From NCBI GenBank assembly GCA_964629325.1, contig CAZVSC010000024.1, positions 1-42,718 on the forward strand: a stretch of 42,718 nucleotides of DNA, in the 5' to 3' direction. The first letter of the stretch is position 1, and each line of letters begins with the position of its first letter. The stretch is from Eutrophocola sp964629325. Lineage in GTDB: Bacteria > Pseudomonadota > Gammaproteobacteria > Pseudomonadales > Pseudohongiellaceae. The notes beneath the pieces were generated by a model. It was given only the letters and a program-made list of their open reading frames with translations. It ran no database searches and had not been told where the DNA came from. The position numbers were made by a program, and so were the translations under genes. This document shows, piece after piece, positions 32,254-42,718 of the stretch.

Positions 32254-32289
32254 TCTGTATAGTCTGTATAGTGCCTAGATTGTGTATAG
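32254..32289 (+). repeat. Phased TGTATAG repeats upstream of the M23 peptidase gene
   Basis: TCTGTATAG occurs twice in tandem (32254-32262, 32263-32271) and TGTGTATAG follows at 32281-32289, all in a 9-base phase, ending 22 bases before the M23 peptidase start. Each unit contains a TATAG -10-like core, so the repeats could be overlapping promoters or a regulator site. Confidence 0.45.
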
Positions 32290-32310
32290 AAAGTAACCAG
32301 ATAGCATTGC

Positions 32311-33240
32311 ATGAAAATAATCATCGTTGACCAGAAGCACGGCGATACCAAATCCCTGGTACTCAAGGGATGGATGCGCGTCGCCCTTTCGGTATGCCTT
32401 CTCGGTGTACCCGTGGTCCTTGGCTATTACGGCTATCATTTGTCGGCTACCCGCAATGCCGACTTCTACAAGGATGAAGCCACCCAGGCCTGGATGGATA
32501 CCCTGAAGTCCCAGAAAGAGGATATCGACCAGATCCGCCAGGATACCCTGGCCCAGCTTGAAGCCCTGACGTTGAGAATGGCCAACCTGCAGGCCAGGCT
32601 GCTCAGGCTGGATGCCCTGGGCCAGCGCCTTACCGAAATTTCAAACCTGGATGACGGCGAATTCGATTTCACTCAGCAGCCCGCTCTTGGGGGGCCGGCT
32701 GACATGGAGGCCGAGGACGTTGCCGTTCCGGATTTCCTGCGCGCCCTGGACAACCTGGCCAGTGAAATCGACGACAAGCAGCAGCAGCTTGAGCTGCTGG
32801 ACTCGCTGCTGGCAGAACAGCAGATACAGACCGAATCTTTCCTGTCCGGCCGCCCGGTCAACCGCGGCTGGATATCCTCCACCTACGGCCGCCGCATCGA
32901 CCCGTTCACCGGCAAGCTGGCCTGGCACCAGGGTATCGATTTCGCGACCGGCCGCACTGGCGTGGATGTGAAGGCTGTGGCTGCCGGCGTTGTCACCTAT
33001 GCGGGTGACAAACAGGGTTACGGCAACATGGTCAAGGTGAATCACGGCAACGGGTATGAAACCCTCTATGCCCACAACGAGAAACTCCTGGTCACGCCGG
33101 GTGATATCGTCAAGAAAGGCCAGGTAATAACCCTGTCCGGTAACTCCGGCCGCTCCACGGGACCGCACGTGCATTTCGAAGTTCATAAAAATGGCCGCGT
33201 CGTGGATCCCTCGTCTTACGTTCATCGCACCAGCCGATAA
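32311..33240 (+). CDS. M23-family (LytM-type) peptidase or divisome regulator
   Basis: A 309-residue membrane-anchored protein: a short cytoplasmic N-terminus, one membrane helix (about 23-42), a long coiled-coil region rich in Gln and Leu (about 62-112 and 145-175), then an M23 domain (from about 184). The zinc ligands of an active peptidase appear present: H206 and D210 (WHQGIDFA) and H288 in PHVH, with H286 as catalytic partner. So, unlike EnvC or NlpD, it may cut peptidoglycan cross-bridges itself. The gene lies between lpxC and secA, where Pseudomonas has a similar M23 gene and E. coli has secM. Confidence 0.9.
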   Translation: MKIIIVDQKHGDTKSLVLKGWMRVALSVCLLGVPVVLGYYGYHLSATRNADFYKDEATQAWMDTLKSQKEDIDQIRQDTLAQLEALTLRMANLQARLLRLDALGQRLTEISNLDDGEFDFTQQPALGGPADMEAEDVAVPDFLRALDNLASEIDDKQQQLELLDSLLAEQQIQTESFLSGRPVNRGWISSTYGRRIDPFTGKLAWHQGIDFATGRTGVDVKAVAAGVVTYAGDKQGYGNMVKVNHGNGYETLYAHNEKLLVTPGDIVKKGQVITLSGNSGRSTGPHVHFEVHKNGRVVDPSSYVHRTSR

Positions 33241-33347
33241 TCCCCGTTTCAAGCCCAGGCCGTCCCGGTAATACCCAGGCGATGGTCACTTGAGTGCCGT
33301 GAATCCGGCCTTATTTCTGTAATATCGACTAATCAAGATCCAGAGCT

Positions 33348-36101
<2,754 letters not shown>

Positions 36102-36110
36102 CGTTAAGCG

Positions 36111-36193
36111 GATACAAGATACAGGATACAGGATACAGGGGGCGGACTTCAGTGAAATTGGATGGATCGCCCTTGTATCCTGTATCTTGTATC
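36111..36193. repeat. Inverted repeat built of GATACAR heptads
   Basis: The left arm holds four consecutive 7-base units (GATACAA at 36111, GATACAG at 36118, 36125 and 36132). The right arm holds three in the opposite sense (TTGTATC 36173, CTGTATC 36180, TTGTATC 36187). The outer 20 bases of each arm (36111-36130 and 36174-36193) are perfectly complementary, giving a long hairpin with a 43-base centre. It resembles no insertion sequence that I recognise; it could be a dispersed non-coding repeat or a 3'-end structure between secA and argJ. Confidence 0.8.
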
Positions 36194-36264
36194 TCTTCTA
36201 ACAAGAACACTGCACAAGAATACATCCGTTAACCTGAAAGAAACCTGAAAGGAAATACAAAGCC

Positions 36265-37470
36265 ATGGCAGTCGGTAGCGGTGAACTCGGCACTCTCCAC
36301 CCGGTAAAAGGCATCACCATGGCGGCAGTATCCGCCGGCATCAAGAAGCCCGGCCGGCTCGATTGCGTGGTGTTTTCTCTGGGCGATGAAGCGACCGTAG
36401 CCGGCGTGTTCACCACCAACGCCTTCTGTGCGGCGCCTGTGACTGTCTGCAAGAACCATCTTGCGCAAGCCGCTCCCCGTTACTTTGTCATCAACACCGG
36501 CAATGCCAATGCGGGCACCGGCAAGCAGGGCATCGACAACGCCTTGCAGGTCTGCCTTGAGGTAGCCGAGCTCAAACAGCTTCCCGTGGCGGCCATACTG
36601 CCGTTTTCAACCGGTGTGATTGGGGAGCAGCTGCCGGTGACGAAGATCATCGATGCCATTCCCCACGCCCTGGACAACCTGGTCGAAGACAACTGGCTTG
36701 AATGCGCTCGCGGCATCATGACCACGGACACGCGGCCCAAGGCGGCATCCGTACAGCTGGATATCGAAGGCAAGCCGGTCACCATCACCGGCATCGCCAA
36801 GGGTGCCGGCATGATCAAGCCGAACATGGCGACCATGCTGGGTTTTGTCTTTACCGATGCGGTCGTTGAAAAGGCTGACCTGCAGCGCTATCTGGACAAG
36901 GCGGTCAACCGGTCCTTCAATCGCATCACGGTGGACAGCGATACCTCCACCAACGATTGCTGCATGCTGGCGGCCAGTGGTGCCAGCGGGATTGCCGTGG
37001 GCGCGGACGACGCCAGGTTCCAGGCAGCGCTTGATAAAGTGTTCATCGCTCTTGCACAGGGCATCGTGAGGGATGCTGAAGGCGCCACCAAATTCGTCAC
37101 CGTGCGCGTGGAAGGCGGGGCGGTGCCGGAGGAATGCCTGTCACTGGCCTATACGATTGCGGAATCACCTCTGGTGAAGACCGCACTGTTCGCCTCGGAC
37201 CCCAACTGGGGCCGCATCCTTGCGGCGGTCGGGCGAGCCGGCATTCAGAACCTGGATATCGGCAAGGTGGCCATTTACCTGGGCGACGTCTGCATTGTCG
37301 AGGCCGGCGCTGTGGCACCCGGGTATACCGAGGCGGCCGGGCAGGCGGTAATGGACAAGGAAGAAATCACCATTCGTATCGTACTGGGCAGGGGCGATTG
37401 CATCGACACTGTCTGGACATGCGATCTTTCCCACGACTACGTCACCATCAATGCCGAATACCGCACCTGA
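36265..37470 (+). CDS. argJ: Bifunctional ornithine acetyltransferase / N-acetylglutamate synthase
   Basis: ArgJ recycles the acetyl group from N-acetylornithine to glutamate (and in the bifunctional form uses acetyl-CoA) in arginine synthesis. The 401-residue precursor cuts itself before the nucleophilic threonine, T190 in KPNMATMLGF, giving alpha and beta chains. NTGNANAGTG (77-86), GVIGEQLP, the second block TVDSDTSTNDC and the ending SHDYVTINAEYRT are intact. The leader has a direct repeat AACCTGAAAG (11-base step, from 36231) next to the AAGGAA ribosome site. The last 20 bases overlap mutT. Confidence 0.96.
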   Translation: MAVGSGELGTLHPVKGITMAAVSAGIKKPGRLDCVVFSLGDEATVAGVFTTNAFCAAPVTVCKNHLAQAAPRYFVINTGNANAGTGKQGIDNALQVCLEVAELKQLPVAAILPFSTGVIGEQLPVTKIIDAIPHALDNLVEDNWLECARGIMTTDTRPKAASVQLDIEGKPVTITGIAKGAGMIKPNMATMLGFVFTDAVVEKADLQRYLDKAVNRSFNRITVDSDTSTNDCCMLAASGASGIAVGADDARFQAALDKVFIALAQGIVRDAEGATKFVTVRVEGGAVPEECLSLAYTIAESPLVKTALFASDPNWGRILAAVGRAGIQNLDIGKVAIYLGDVCIVEAGAVAPGYTEAAGQAVMDKEEITIRIVLGRGDCIDTVWTCDLSHDYVTINAEYRT

Positions 37471-37864
37471 CGCTGTCGTTCATGTTGCCGTTGGCGTGGT
37501 AGTCAACCCGGCGCGTGAAATTCTCGTTGCCAGGCGACACCAGGACCAGCACCAGGGCGGGCTTTGGGAGTTTCCCGGCGGCAAGGTCGCCCCGGGTGAA
37601 AGCGTGCAGCAGGCACTGAAGCGTGAATTAAGGGAAGAAGTGAATATCGTCGTGCGAGAATGCGCCAGCCTGCTGAAAATTCACCACGACTACGGCGACA
37701 AGCGGGTACTGCTGGATGTCTGGTATGTACACGTATTTGCCGGCGATGCCAGGGGCTGCGAGGGGCAGCCGGTCAGGTGGGTATCGGTGCCGGAGCTTGA
37801 AACATTGGAGTTCCCTGCAGCCAACCAGGGCATCGTTGCAGCCGTCAGGAACCTGTTGGCCTAG
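37451..37864 (+). CDS. mutT: Nudix hydrolase, 8-oxo-dGTP diphosphatase MutT
   Basis: MutT removes oxidised 8-oxo-dGTP from the nucleotide pool. The 137-residue product has WEFPGGK and a Nudix box from G44: G, then E50, then R58-E59 and E62-E63, with Asn (EEVNI) at the usual Gly. The length, the FPAANQGIV end and the position after argJ match stand-alone MutT. The start lies inside argJ (20-base overlap), implying coupling. Its stop codon shares CTAG (37861-37864) with the convergent yacG stop. Confidence 0.92.
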   Translation: MPNTAPDAVVHVAVGVVVNPAREILVARRHQDQHQGGLWEFPGGKVAPGESVQQALKRELREEVNIVVRECASLLKIHHDYGDKRVLLDVWYVHVFAGDARGCEGQPVRWVSVPELETLEFPAANQGIVAAVRNLLA

Positions 37865-38079
37865 GATTCCCCGGGTCCTGCGAAGTCATCCAGCCTGAAA
37901 TCTTCCGGGCCATCTTCCACAGGGATGCTGTTGCGTTCCGACGCCCAGTCACCAAAATCGATCAGCTGGCATTTTTTCGAACAGAACGGCCGGTAGGTAT
38001 TTTCCTCCCGCCATGCCACGATTTTCTGGCAGGTGGGGCAGTTTACCTGGCGTATGCCCGTGCTTTGCTTGTCATTCAT
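37861..38079 (-). CDS. yacG: DNA gyrase inhibitor / zinc-binding protein YacG
   Basis: A 72-residue zinc protein; E. coli YacG binds GyrB and inhibits gyrase. The four zinc cysteines are C14 and C17 (CPTC) and C33 and C37 (FCSKKC), followed by QLIDFGDWASE and an acidic tail, as in the family. yacG commonly sits with coaE and the pilBCD genes, and here they share a strand. The gene is downstream of the membrane GT-C-like gene by 21 bases. Confidence 0.93.
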   Translation of the reverse strand: MNDKQSTGIRQVNCPTCQKIVAWREENTYRPFCSKKCQLIDFGDWASERNSIPVEDGPEDFRLDDFAGPGES

Positions 38080-38100
38080 CGGAATTGCCTGTTTCCATGA

Positions 38101-40020
38101 TCATCGTGTTCCAGCCATGAACCCTAACACATCTTCACGCATGCTGCCGAGCGTCTCCAGCTTGCTGCGGCGTGTACCTGTACGTATGTTGTTGGACGTT
38201 GTTACATCGGCGATTGCCCGGTCGATGTACTCAAGCGCCTGGTTGTAATCACCCGCATTGATCAGTTGCACGGCCAGTGTAAAGAGCACACCGGGATCAC
38301 CTGAATTGGCATAGGCCTGTTCCATCAGCGCCCTGGCGCCGGCACTGTCCCCCCGGCCACTGCGAAACCTGGCCAGTTCGAACTGAAACATGCCCCGGTC
38401 GTAATCACCGGACTGTGCAGCCAGTCGTTCGATCAGGTTTTCCAGGAAAAATTCACCGTATACCGGGCAATTGCCCTCCTGTTGCAGGCGGACTATCTGC
38501 TGCAGCGGCGAGACCAGGTTGCGATTCTCTGCAGACAATGCGTCGGCCTGTGCGAGCAGCTCCGGTTCACCCGGTGCATTCACGGCTGGATTTACACAGG
38601 CCAGTGTCATCAGGTTCAAAAGCAGGTGAAAGCTGCTGGTGGAAGCCGCTGTTTTTTCCAGTACCCCAGCCGCAAGCTGTTCACCCTCACTACCGTATTG
38701 TGCAAGCTGCATGGCATAGAATTCGGCATTCCTCGATGTAGCCGGTTCGGCTTCATACCAGCGTTCCGCCAGATACAGCGGCTGGGTCCAGAGCTGGCTG
38801 ATGCGGGCCGTATTCGAAGCCAGCAGCAATAAATAAAGCACGGGAATGGCCACACGCAGTCTCGGATTCAGCAGTGTGGCAGGCAGCCAGGCATGGTATG
38901 CGTACACCAGGGCGAAGACGAAGCCGTAAAACGCGAGGTAATTGCGGTGATGGAAAAACAGCTCAAGCGCAAGCACGGATGACTCGACGAGATGGCCGGA
39001 AAAGAACCACAGTACGGCGAAGAGCCATATCCTGTGGCGTCCGGGTCTGTACAGGACCAGCGCCAGCAATCCGATCCAGGCTGCGATGGCGATGAAGGTA
39101 GCAAGAGGACTGAACAGGGAGGTCGAAACCGGGATATCGTGAAAGATGCCCGTGGCTCCGGTTGTCGGTAAAAGCAGTACCGCCAGGTATTCCCACAACA
39201 CGCGAGCCTGGGTCAGCAGCCGCTCGACCATGGTGAAGTCGGTATAGTCCGCATAATCGGTTTGCAGGCGATCGAGAAAAGCCAGGGGCAGGAGCAACAG
39301 GATGACTGCCGGCAACCACAGGCAGGCGGCACGCCATAGCCTGAGCGTCCGGCCGGTTGGTATGTCATGCAGGAGGGTGTACTCGAGCACCAGCAGGTAA
39401 AAAACCAGGGTCGGGGCATTTTCCTTGCTGAATAATGCGAGCAAACCCGTCAATGCCAGAGACAGCGTGAGCAAAGCCGAGCGCTGAGTGTCGCTTTTTA
39501 CCGCACCAAGCCGGAGTGCCACGTGGCCGTAAATGCCCAACAACAGGAAAAAATTGGACAACAGGGCCATGCGCTGGACGGTGTAAAGCACAGTGGACGT
39601 ATGTACCGGTTGCAGCGCCCAGACGAGCGCGGCTGTGGACGCCACCATGGCGGCGAGATGTCGTTCTCCGCGCAGGTGCATGGCCAGCCGGAAGCTGCAC
39701 AGATACACGAGAACGGCGCTGAGAGCATGGATCAGGAGGTTTATCGCCTTGAAGGCTGCCGGATCGCCCGGCCAGGCGGCGGCCTGCAGGGCGAAAGTGA
39801 ATAATGATACGGGCCGGCCGGTTGGTCCGGCCTGCCCGGCAAGCACGAATTCCCGGAAGTCGGGACTGGACAGCGAGGCCTCCCGGATATGCACCAGTGC
39901 ATCGAGGTTGGGGCCGTCGTCGAAGAGAAACAGGCTGTCCAGGCCCGGCCAGAAGCACAGGCCGGTTGCCAACACGATGAAAGCGATGTGCAGGGCACGA
40001 TTGTCCAGTAATCGGACCAT
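38101..40020 (-). CDS. Multi-pass membrane protein with TPR tail, putative GT-C glycosyltransferase
   Basis: A 639-residue protein with ten or more membrane helices in the first 420 residues and a soluble TPR-like C-terminus (about 430-625; repeat at about 545-620). The first exported loop has a paired acidic motif (FLFDDGPN, D34 and D35), as in GT-C lipid-linked-sugar transferases. QPVHTSTVLYTVQRMALLSNFF and LELFFHHRNYLAFYG resemble the conserved segments of bacterial TMTC/DUF1736-type TPR membrane proteins. It lies between yacG and coaE in a pilus biogenesis row, so pilin or surface-protein glycosylation is plausible. No sugar or acceptor can be read from sequence. Confidence 0.7.
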   Translation of the reverse strand: MVRLLDNRALHIAFIVLATGLCFWPGLDSLFLFDDGPNLDALVHIREASLSSPDFREFVLAGQAGPTGRPVSLFTFALQAAAWPGDPAAFKAINLLIHALSAVLVYLCSFRLAMHLRGERHLAAMVASTAALVWALQPVHTSTVLYTVQRMALLSNFFLLLGIYGHVALRLGAVKSDTQRSALLTLSLALTGLLALFSKENAPTLVFYLLVLEYTLLHDIPTGRTLRLWRAACLWLPAVILLLLPLAFLDRLQTDYADYTDFTMVERLLTQARVLWEYLAVLLLPTTGATGIFHDIPVSTSLFSPLATFIAIAAWIGLLALVLYRPGRHRIWLFAVLWFFSGHLVESSVLALELFFHHRNYLAFYGFVFALVYAYHAWLPATLLNPRLRVAIPVLYLLLLASNTARISQLWTQPLYLAERWYEAEPATSRNAEFYAMQLAQYGSEGEQLAAGVLEKTAASTSSFHLLLNLMTLACVNPAVNAPGEPELLAQADALSAENRNLVSPLQQIVRLQQEGNCPVYGEFFLENLIERLAAQSGDYDRGMFQFELARFRSGRGDSAGARALMEQAYANSGDPGVLFTLAVQLINAGDYNQALEYIDRAIADVTTSNNIRTGTRRSKLETLGSMREDVLGFMAGTR

Positions 40021-40029
40021 GGCGGGACG

Positions 40030-40650
40030 TCAGGCCGTTGCCATTTTCAGGTAGGTTTCGTGCAGCCTTCGCACGTGACCGGCGAGCGCAGACATGTCCT
40101 TGCTGTTGTCGATGACATCGTCGGCCCTGTCGAGCCGCTGCCTGCGCGTGGCCTGGGCCGCCAGCATCTGCTCGGCGAGTTCCCTGGATATACCGTCACG
40201 CTGGCGCAGTCTTGCCACCTGGGCATCCTCCGGTGCGTCGACTACCAGGACTCGGTCCACGAAATCATAGGCACCGGATTCCACCAGCAGCGGTACCACG
40301 ACCATGACATAAGGGGCGGAACCGGTTTCGACGCGTCGCCGGATTTCCTCACGAATGGCCGGATGCATGAGTGCCTCGAGCCAGGACTTCGCGCCGGCAT
40401 CGTGGAAAATCCGTTCGCGCAGGGCGCGGCGATCGAGGCCGCCCGTGGCGTCAGCCAGGTCCTGGCCGAAATGCTCGAGGATCTGCGGGAGCAGGGGGGA
40501 ATCCCTGCCTACCAGGTCCCGGGAGATTTCATCGGCGTCGACAATGTCCACGCCGAATTCCCTGAAGAGATTGCTGACCGTTGTCTTGCCGCTTCCCGCG
40601 CCGCCTGTCAGTCCTACGGCAAAGCGCTTGTTGTGACCGGTCGCTGGCAT
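40030..40650 (-). CDS. coaE: Dephospho-CoA kinase
   Basis: Last step of coenzyme A synthesis: phosphorylates the 3'-hydroxyl of dephospho-CoA. The 206-residue product has the P-loop GLTGGAGSGKTT (13-24; Ala replaces the common Ile), DADEISRDL (38-46), MHPAIREE and VPLLVESGAYDFVDRVLVVDA, all family hallmarks. It is 21 bases after pilD and 9 bases before the GT-C-like gene, consistent with the pilBCD-coaE-yacG gene row known in gammaproteobacteria. Confidence 0.96.
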   Translation of the reverse strand: MPATGHNKRFAVGLTGGAGSGKTTVSNLFREFGVDIVDADEISRDLVGRDSPLLPQILEHFGQDLADATGGLDRRALRERIFHDAGAKSWLEALMHPAIREEIRRRVETGSAPYVMVVVPLLVESGAYDFVDRVLVVDAPEDAQVARLRQRDGISRELAEQMLAAQATRRQRLDRADDVIDNSKDMSALAGHVRRLHETYLKMATA

Positions 40651-40671
40651 GAGTGTGATTTCCGCTGCCTT

Positions 40672-41547
40672 TTACATGATCAGGCTGTAGTAAAAGCCCG
40701 TGATTTCATTGCCCCAGATCAGGGACAGGAAGCCTGCACTGGCGAGATAGGGTCCGAAGGGGATGGGGATATTCCTGTCACGTCCGAGTATTCCAATCAG
40801 GCCGATGCCGATCACGGCGCCGACCAGGGACGACAGCAGTATGATCATCGGCAAAGCCTGCCAGCCCAGCCATGCACCCAGGGCTGACAGCAGCTTGAAG
40901 TCGCCATAGCCCATGCCTTCCTTGCCGGTGAGCAGTTTGAACAGCCAGTACACACCCCAAAGCAGCAGGTAGCCGGCAATGGCACCATACACGGCATCCT
41001 CCAGGGACACGATAAGGCCGTTGCTGTTGACTAGCAGGCCAAGCCACAGCAGGGGAAGCGTGATGTCATCGGGCAGCAACTGGTGGTCGTAATCGATCAT
41101 GGTCAGGGCAATCAGGCCCCAGGTGAGCAACAGGACCGCCAGGGTGAGCAGGGTGAACCCGAAATGGTAGGCAACCAGTCCGGTCAGGAGCGCCGTAACC
41201 AGCTCCATCACAGGATAACGTGGGGAAATCGGCGCCTGGCAGTATCGGCATTTGCCTCTCAGAACCGCCCAGGACAGAACGGGAATGTTTTCCAGTGCAG
41301 AAATTTCGTGCTTGCATTGCGGGCAATGGGAATTGGGAACAGCCAGGTTGAAAGGGGGTTTTTCGCCGGAATCGGTGTTGTCACTGATTTCCAGCAGGTC
41401 CCGGCATTGCGCGGTCCATTCCGCCTCCATCATCAGAGGCAGGCGGTAGATCACGACATTGAGGAAACTGCCGACGACCAGGCCGAAAGCAAAGGCAATT
41501 GCCGCCAATACAACTGGATTGGCGGCAAAAAATTCAGCAAATGTCAT
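40672..41547 (-). CDS. pilD: Type IV prepilin peptidase / N-methyltransferase PilD
   Basis: Inner-membrane aspartyl protease that cuts the leader of type IV pilins and type II secretion pseudopilins and methylates the new N-terminus. The 291-residue product has the cytoplasmic zinc tetrad C75, C78, C100 and C103 (CPQC, CRYC), the catalytic aspartates D152 (MIDYDHQLLPD) and D216 (GMGYGDFKLL), and about eight membrane helices. It lies 15 bases after pilC. Confidence 0.96.
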   Translation of the reverse strand: MTFAEFFAANPVVLAAIAFAFGLVVGSFLNVVIYRLPLMMEAEWTAQCRDLLEISDNTDSGEKPPFNLAVPNSHCPQCKHEISALENIPVLSWAVLRGKCRYCQAPISPRYPVMELVTALLTGLVAYHFGFTLLTLAVLLLTWGLIALTMIDYDHQLLPDDITLPLLWLGLLVNSNGLIVSLEDAVYGAIAGYLLLWGVYWLFKLLTGKEGMGYGDFKLLSALGAWLGWQALPMIILLSSLVGAVIGIGLIGILGRDRNIPIPFGPYLASAGFLSLIWGNEITGFYYSLIM

Positions 41548-41562
41548 CGGGGGGTAGTGCCC

Positions 41563-42718
41563 TTATACTACTGCACCGATCTGGAAGATGGGCATGTACA
41601 TCGCGATCATCAGGCCGCCCACGAGGACACCGAGTACCGCCATGATCAACGGTTCCATCATCGAGGTCAGACCGTCAACGGCGTTGTCGACTTCTGCCTC
41701 ATAGAAGGTGGCGCATTTGTCGAGCATGGCGTCCAGGGCACCGGACTCCTCGCCGATGGAAACCATCTGCAGCACCATGATCGGGAACAGGTTGGTGGCC
41801 TTGATCGAGGCAGTCAGCTGCTGGCCGGAGGTAACGTCATCGCGGATCTGCAGGGAAGCCGTTTTGTACACGATGTTACCGGTGGCGCCCGATACCGACG
41901 TCAGTGCATCGACCAGTGGTACACCGGCGGCAAACGTCGTGGACAGCGTACGGGTGAACCTGGCGAGACAGGATTGCACCAGGATATTACCGATGATCGG
42001 CAGCTTCAGGGAGAGGCGCTCAACGGATTCACGGAATTTCTTCGACCGCAATTTGGCTTCCTTGAAGGAATAGCCGGCGACGCCGATACCAGCCACGATA
42101 TATATCCACCAGGCGATCATGAAATCGGACAGGCGCATGACGTACTGGGTAAACAACGGCAGTTCGGCGCCAAAGCTGGAGAAAGTTTCCGCGAACTGGG
42201 GCACCACCTTCACAAGCAGGATGCCCGTTACGATGGCGGCCACGACAAGTACGGTGATCGGATAGTTCATGGCTTTCTTGATCTTGGATTTCAGCGCCTC
42301 GGATTTTTCTTTGTAGGTGGCGAGCCTGTCGAGCATGGTTTCCAGGGCACCTGACTGTTCGCCTGAATCGACCAGGTTGCAGAACAGTTCATCGAACTGG
42401 CGTGGATACTTGCGAATGGCATCGGCGAAATGGTTGCCGGCGGAGACGTCGTCGCGAATTGAGAAAACGATCTCGCGCATGCTGGGATTGTCGAGCCCTT
42501 CACCCACGATCTCGAACGACTGTACCAGCGGGATACCGGCTTTCATCATGGTTGCCAGCTGGCGCGTGAAAATGGCGATATCCATCGGCTTGATGGCTGG
42601 CTTGCCGGTGCCGAAAAGGGGCTTGGGTTTCTTTCTGACCTTGGTCGGCTTGATACCCTGCTTGCGAAGCTGGGCCTTTACCGTGGCCGCGTTGGTACCG
42701 GAAATCTCGCCCTTGGCG
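41563..42718 (-). CDS. pilC: Type IV pilus inner-membrane platform protein PilC (5' end off window)
   Basis: Platform protein that couples the PilB motor to pilin assembly. An ATG at 42585 exists, but the same frame stays open to the window edge and codes typical PilC N-terminal sequence (VKAQLRKQGIKPTKVRKK), so the gene is cut by the edge, not complete. About 384 residues are visible. Two T2SSF domains are present, each with the GEQSGALE or GEESGALDAML pattern, separated by membrane helices, and a final helix (IMAVLGVLVGGLMIAMYMPI). pilB would lie further upstream outside the window. Confidence 0.95.
   Translation of the reverse strand, partial: AKGEISGTNAATVKAQLRKQGIKPTKVRKKPKPLFGTGKPAIKPMDIAIFTRQLATMMKAGIPLVQSFEIVGEGLDNPSMREIVFSIRDDVSAGNHFADAIRKYPRQFDELFCNLVDSGEQSGALETMLDRLATYKEKSEALKSKIKKAMNYPITVLVVAAIVTGILLVKVVPQFAETFSSFGAELPLFTQYVMRLSDFMIAWWIYIVAGIGVAGYSFKEAKLRSKKFRESVERLSLKLPIIGNILVQSCLARFTRTLSTTFAAGVPLVDALTSVSGATGNIVYKTASLQIRDDVTSGQQLTASIKATNLFPIMVLQMVSIGEESGALDAMLDKCATFYEAEVDNAVDGLTSMMEPLIMAVLGVLVGGLMIAMYMPIFQIGAVV

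Noticed and set aside
36111..36193. Heptad repeats as a CRISPR array
   Set aside because: Units are 7 bases, without spacers, and arranged as an inverted pair; no cas gene is nearby.
42585..42585. ATG at 42585 as the real pilC start
   Set aside because: The frame upstream stays open to the edge and codes typical PilC N-terminal residues, so the true start is outside the window.

Overview
The window is chromosomal housekeeping DNA from a gammaproteobacterium. The gene order rpsI, Rieske/cytochrome b/c1, sspA, sspB, a dolP-gmhA-yraN-lpoA block facing a gene shared with rsmI, rnpB, then mraZ through ftsZ, lpxC, an M23 peptidase, secA, argJ and mutT is, from memory, the order seen in Pseudomonas, and many proteins resemble their Pseudomonas and E. 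coli counterparts closely. The departures (fused petB-petC, an inserted redoxin gene, an inserted MscS/MgtE operon, and a yacG/coaE/pil locus joined directly to mutT) suggest a different gammaproteobacterial lineage. I cannot name a genus. I see no phage, insertion sequence, tRNA or CRISPR array.

Layout. 1-3.3 kb: rpsI with a terminator, then a petA-petBC operon behind a good sigma70-type promoter; cytochromes b and c1 are one reading frame. 3.4-4.5 kb: sspA-sspB. 4.6-8.2 kb, minus strand: lpoA, yraN, gmhA/diaA-like, dolP (outer-envelope maintenance). 8.2-9.6 kb, plus strand: a CxxC redoxin overlapping rsmI. 9.65-12.7 kb, minus strand: an MscS-like channel, a soluble MgtE-N/CBS protein and a full MgtE, tightly packed. 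12.8-13.9 kb: RNase P RNA, then about 720 bases without a protein gene, holding a dense run of hairpins ending in a terminator-like element, an AT-rich stretch, the mra promoter and a 10-bp-phased array of MraZ-type boxes.

13.9-30.9 kb is the dcw cluster: mraZ, rsmH, ftsL, ftsI, murE, murF, mraY, murD, ftsW, murG, murC, ddlB, ftsQ, ftsA, ftsZ. The genes overlap or nearly touch and make the lipid II precursor and the septal machinery in one transcriptional programme. Then come lpxC (forced TTG start, own candidate promoter), an M23 peptidase, secA, an inverted heptad repeat, argJ and mutT. 37.9 kb to the end is on the minus strand: yacG, a membrane GT-C-like/TPR protein, coaE, pilD and a pilC cut by the window edge (type IV pilus assembly).

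Most of this is conserved and ordinary. The observations most worth checking are the cytochrome b/c1 fusion, the hairpin-rich non-coding stretch after rnpB, the extended MraZ box array, the MscS/MgtE-N/MgtE operon, the GATACA-heptad inverted repeat after secA, and the putative glycosyltransferase beside the pilus genes.
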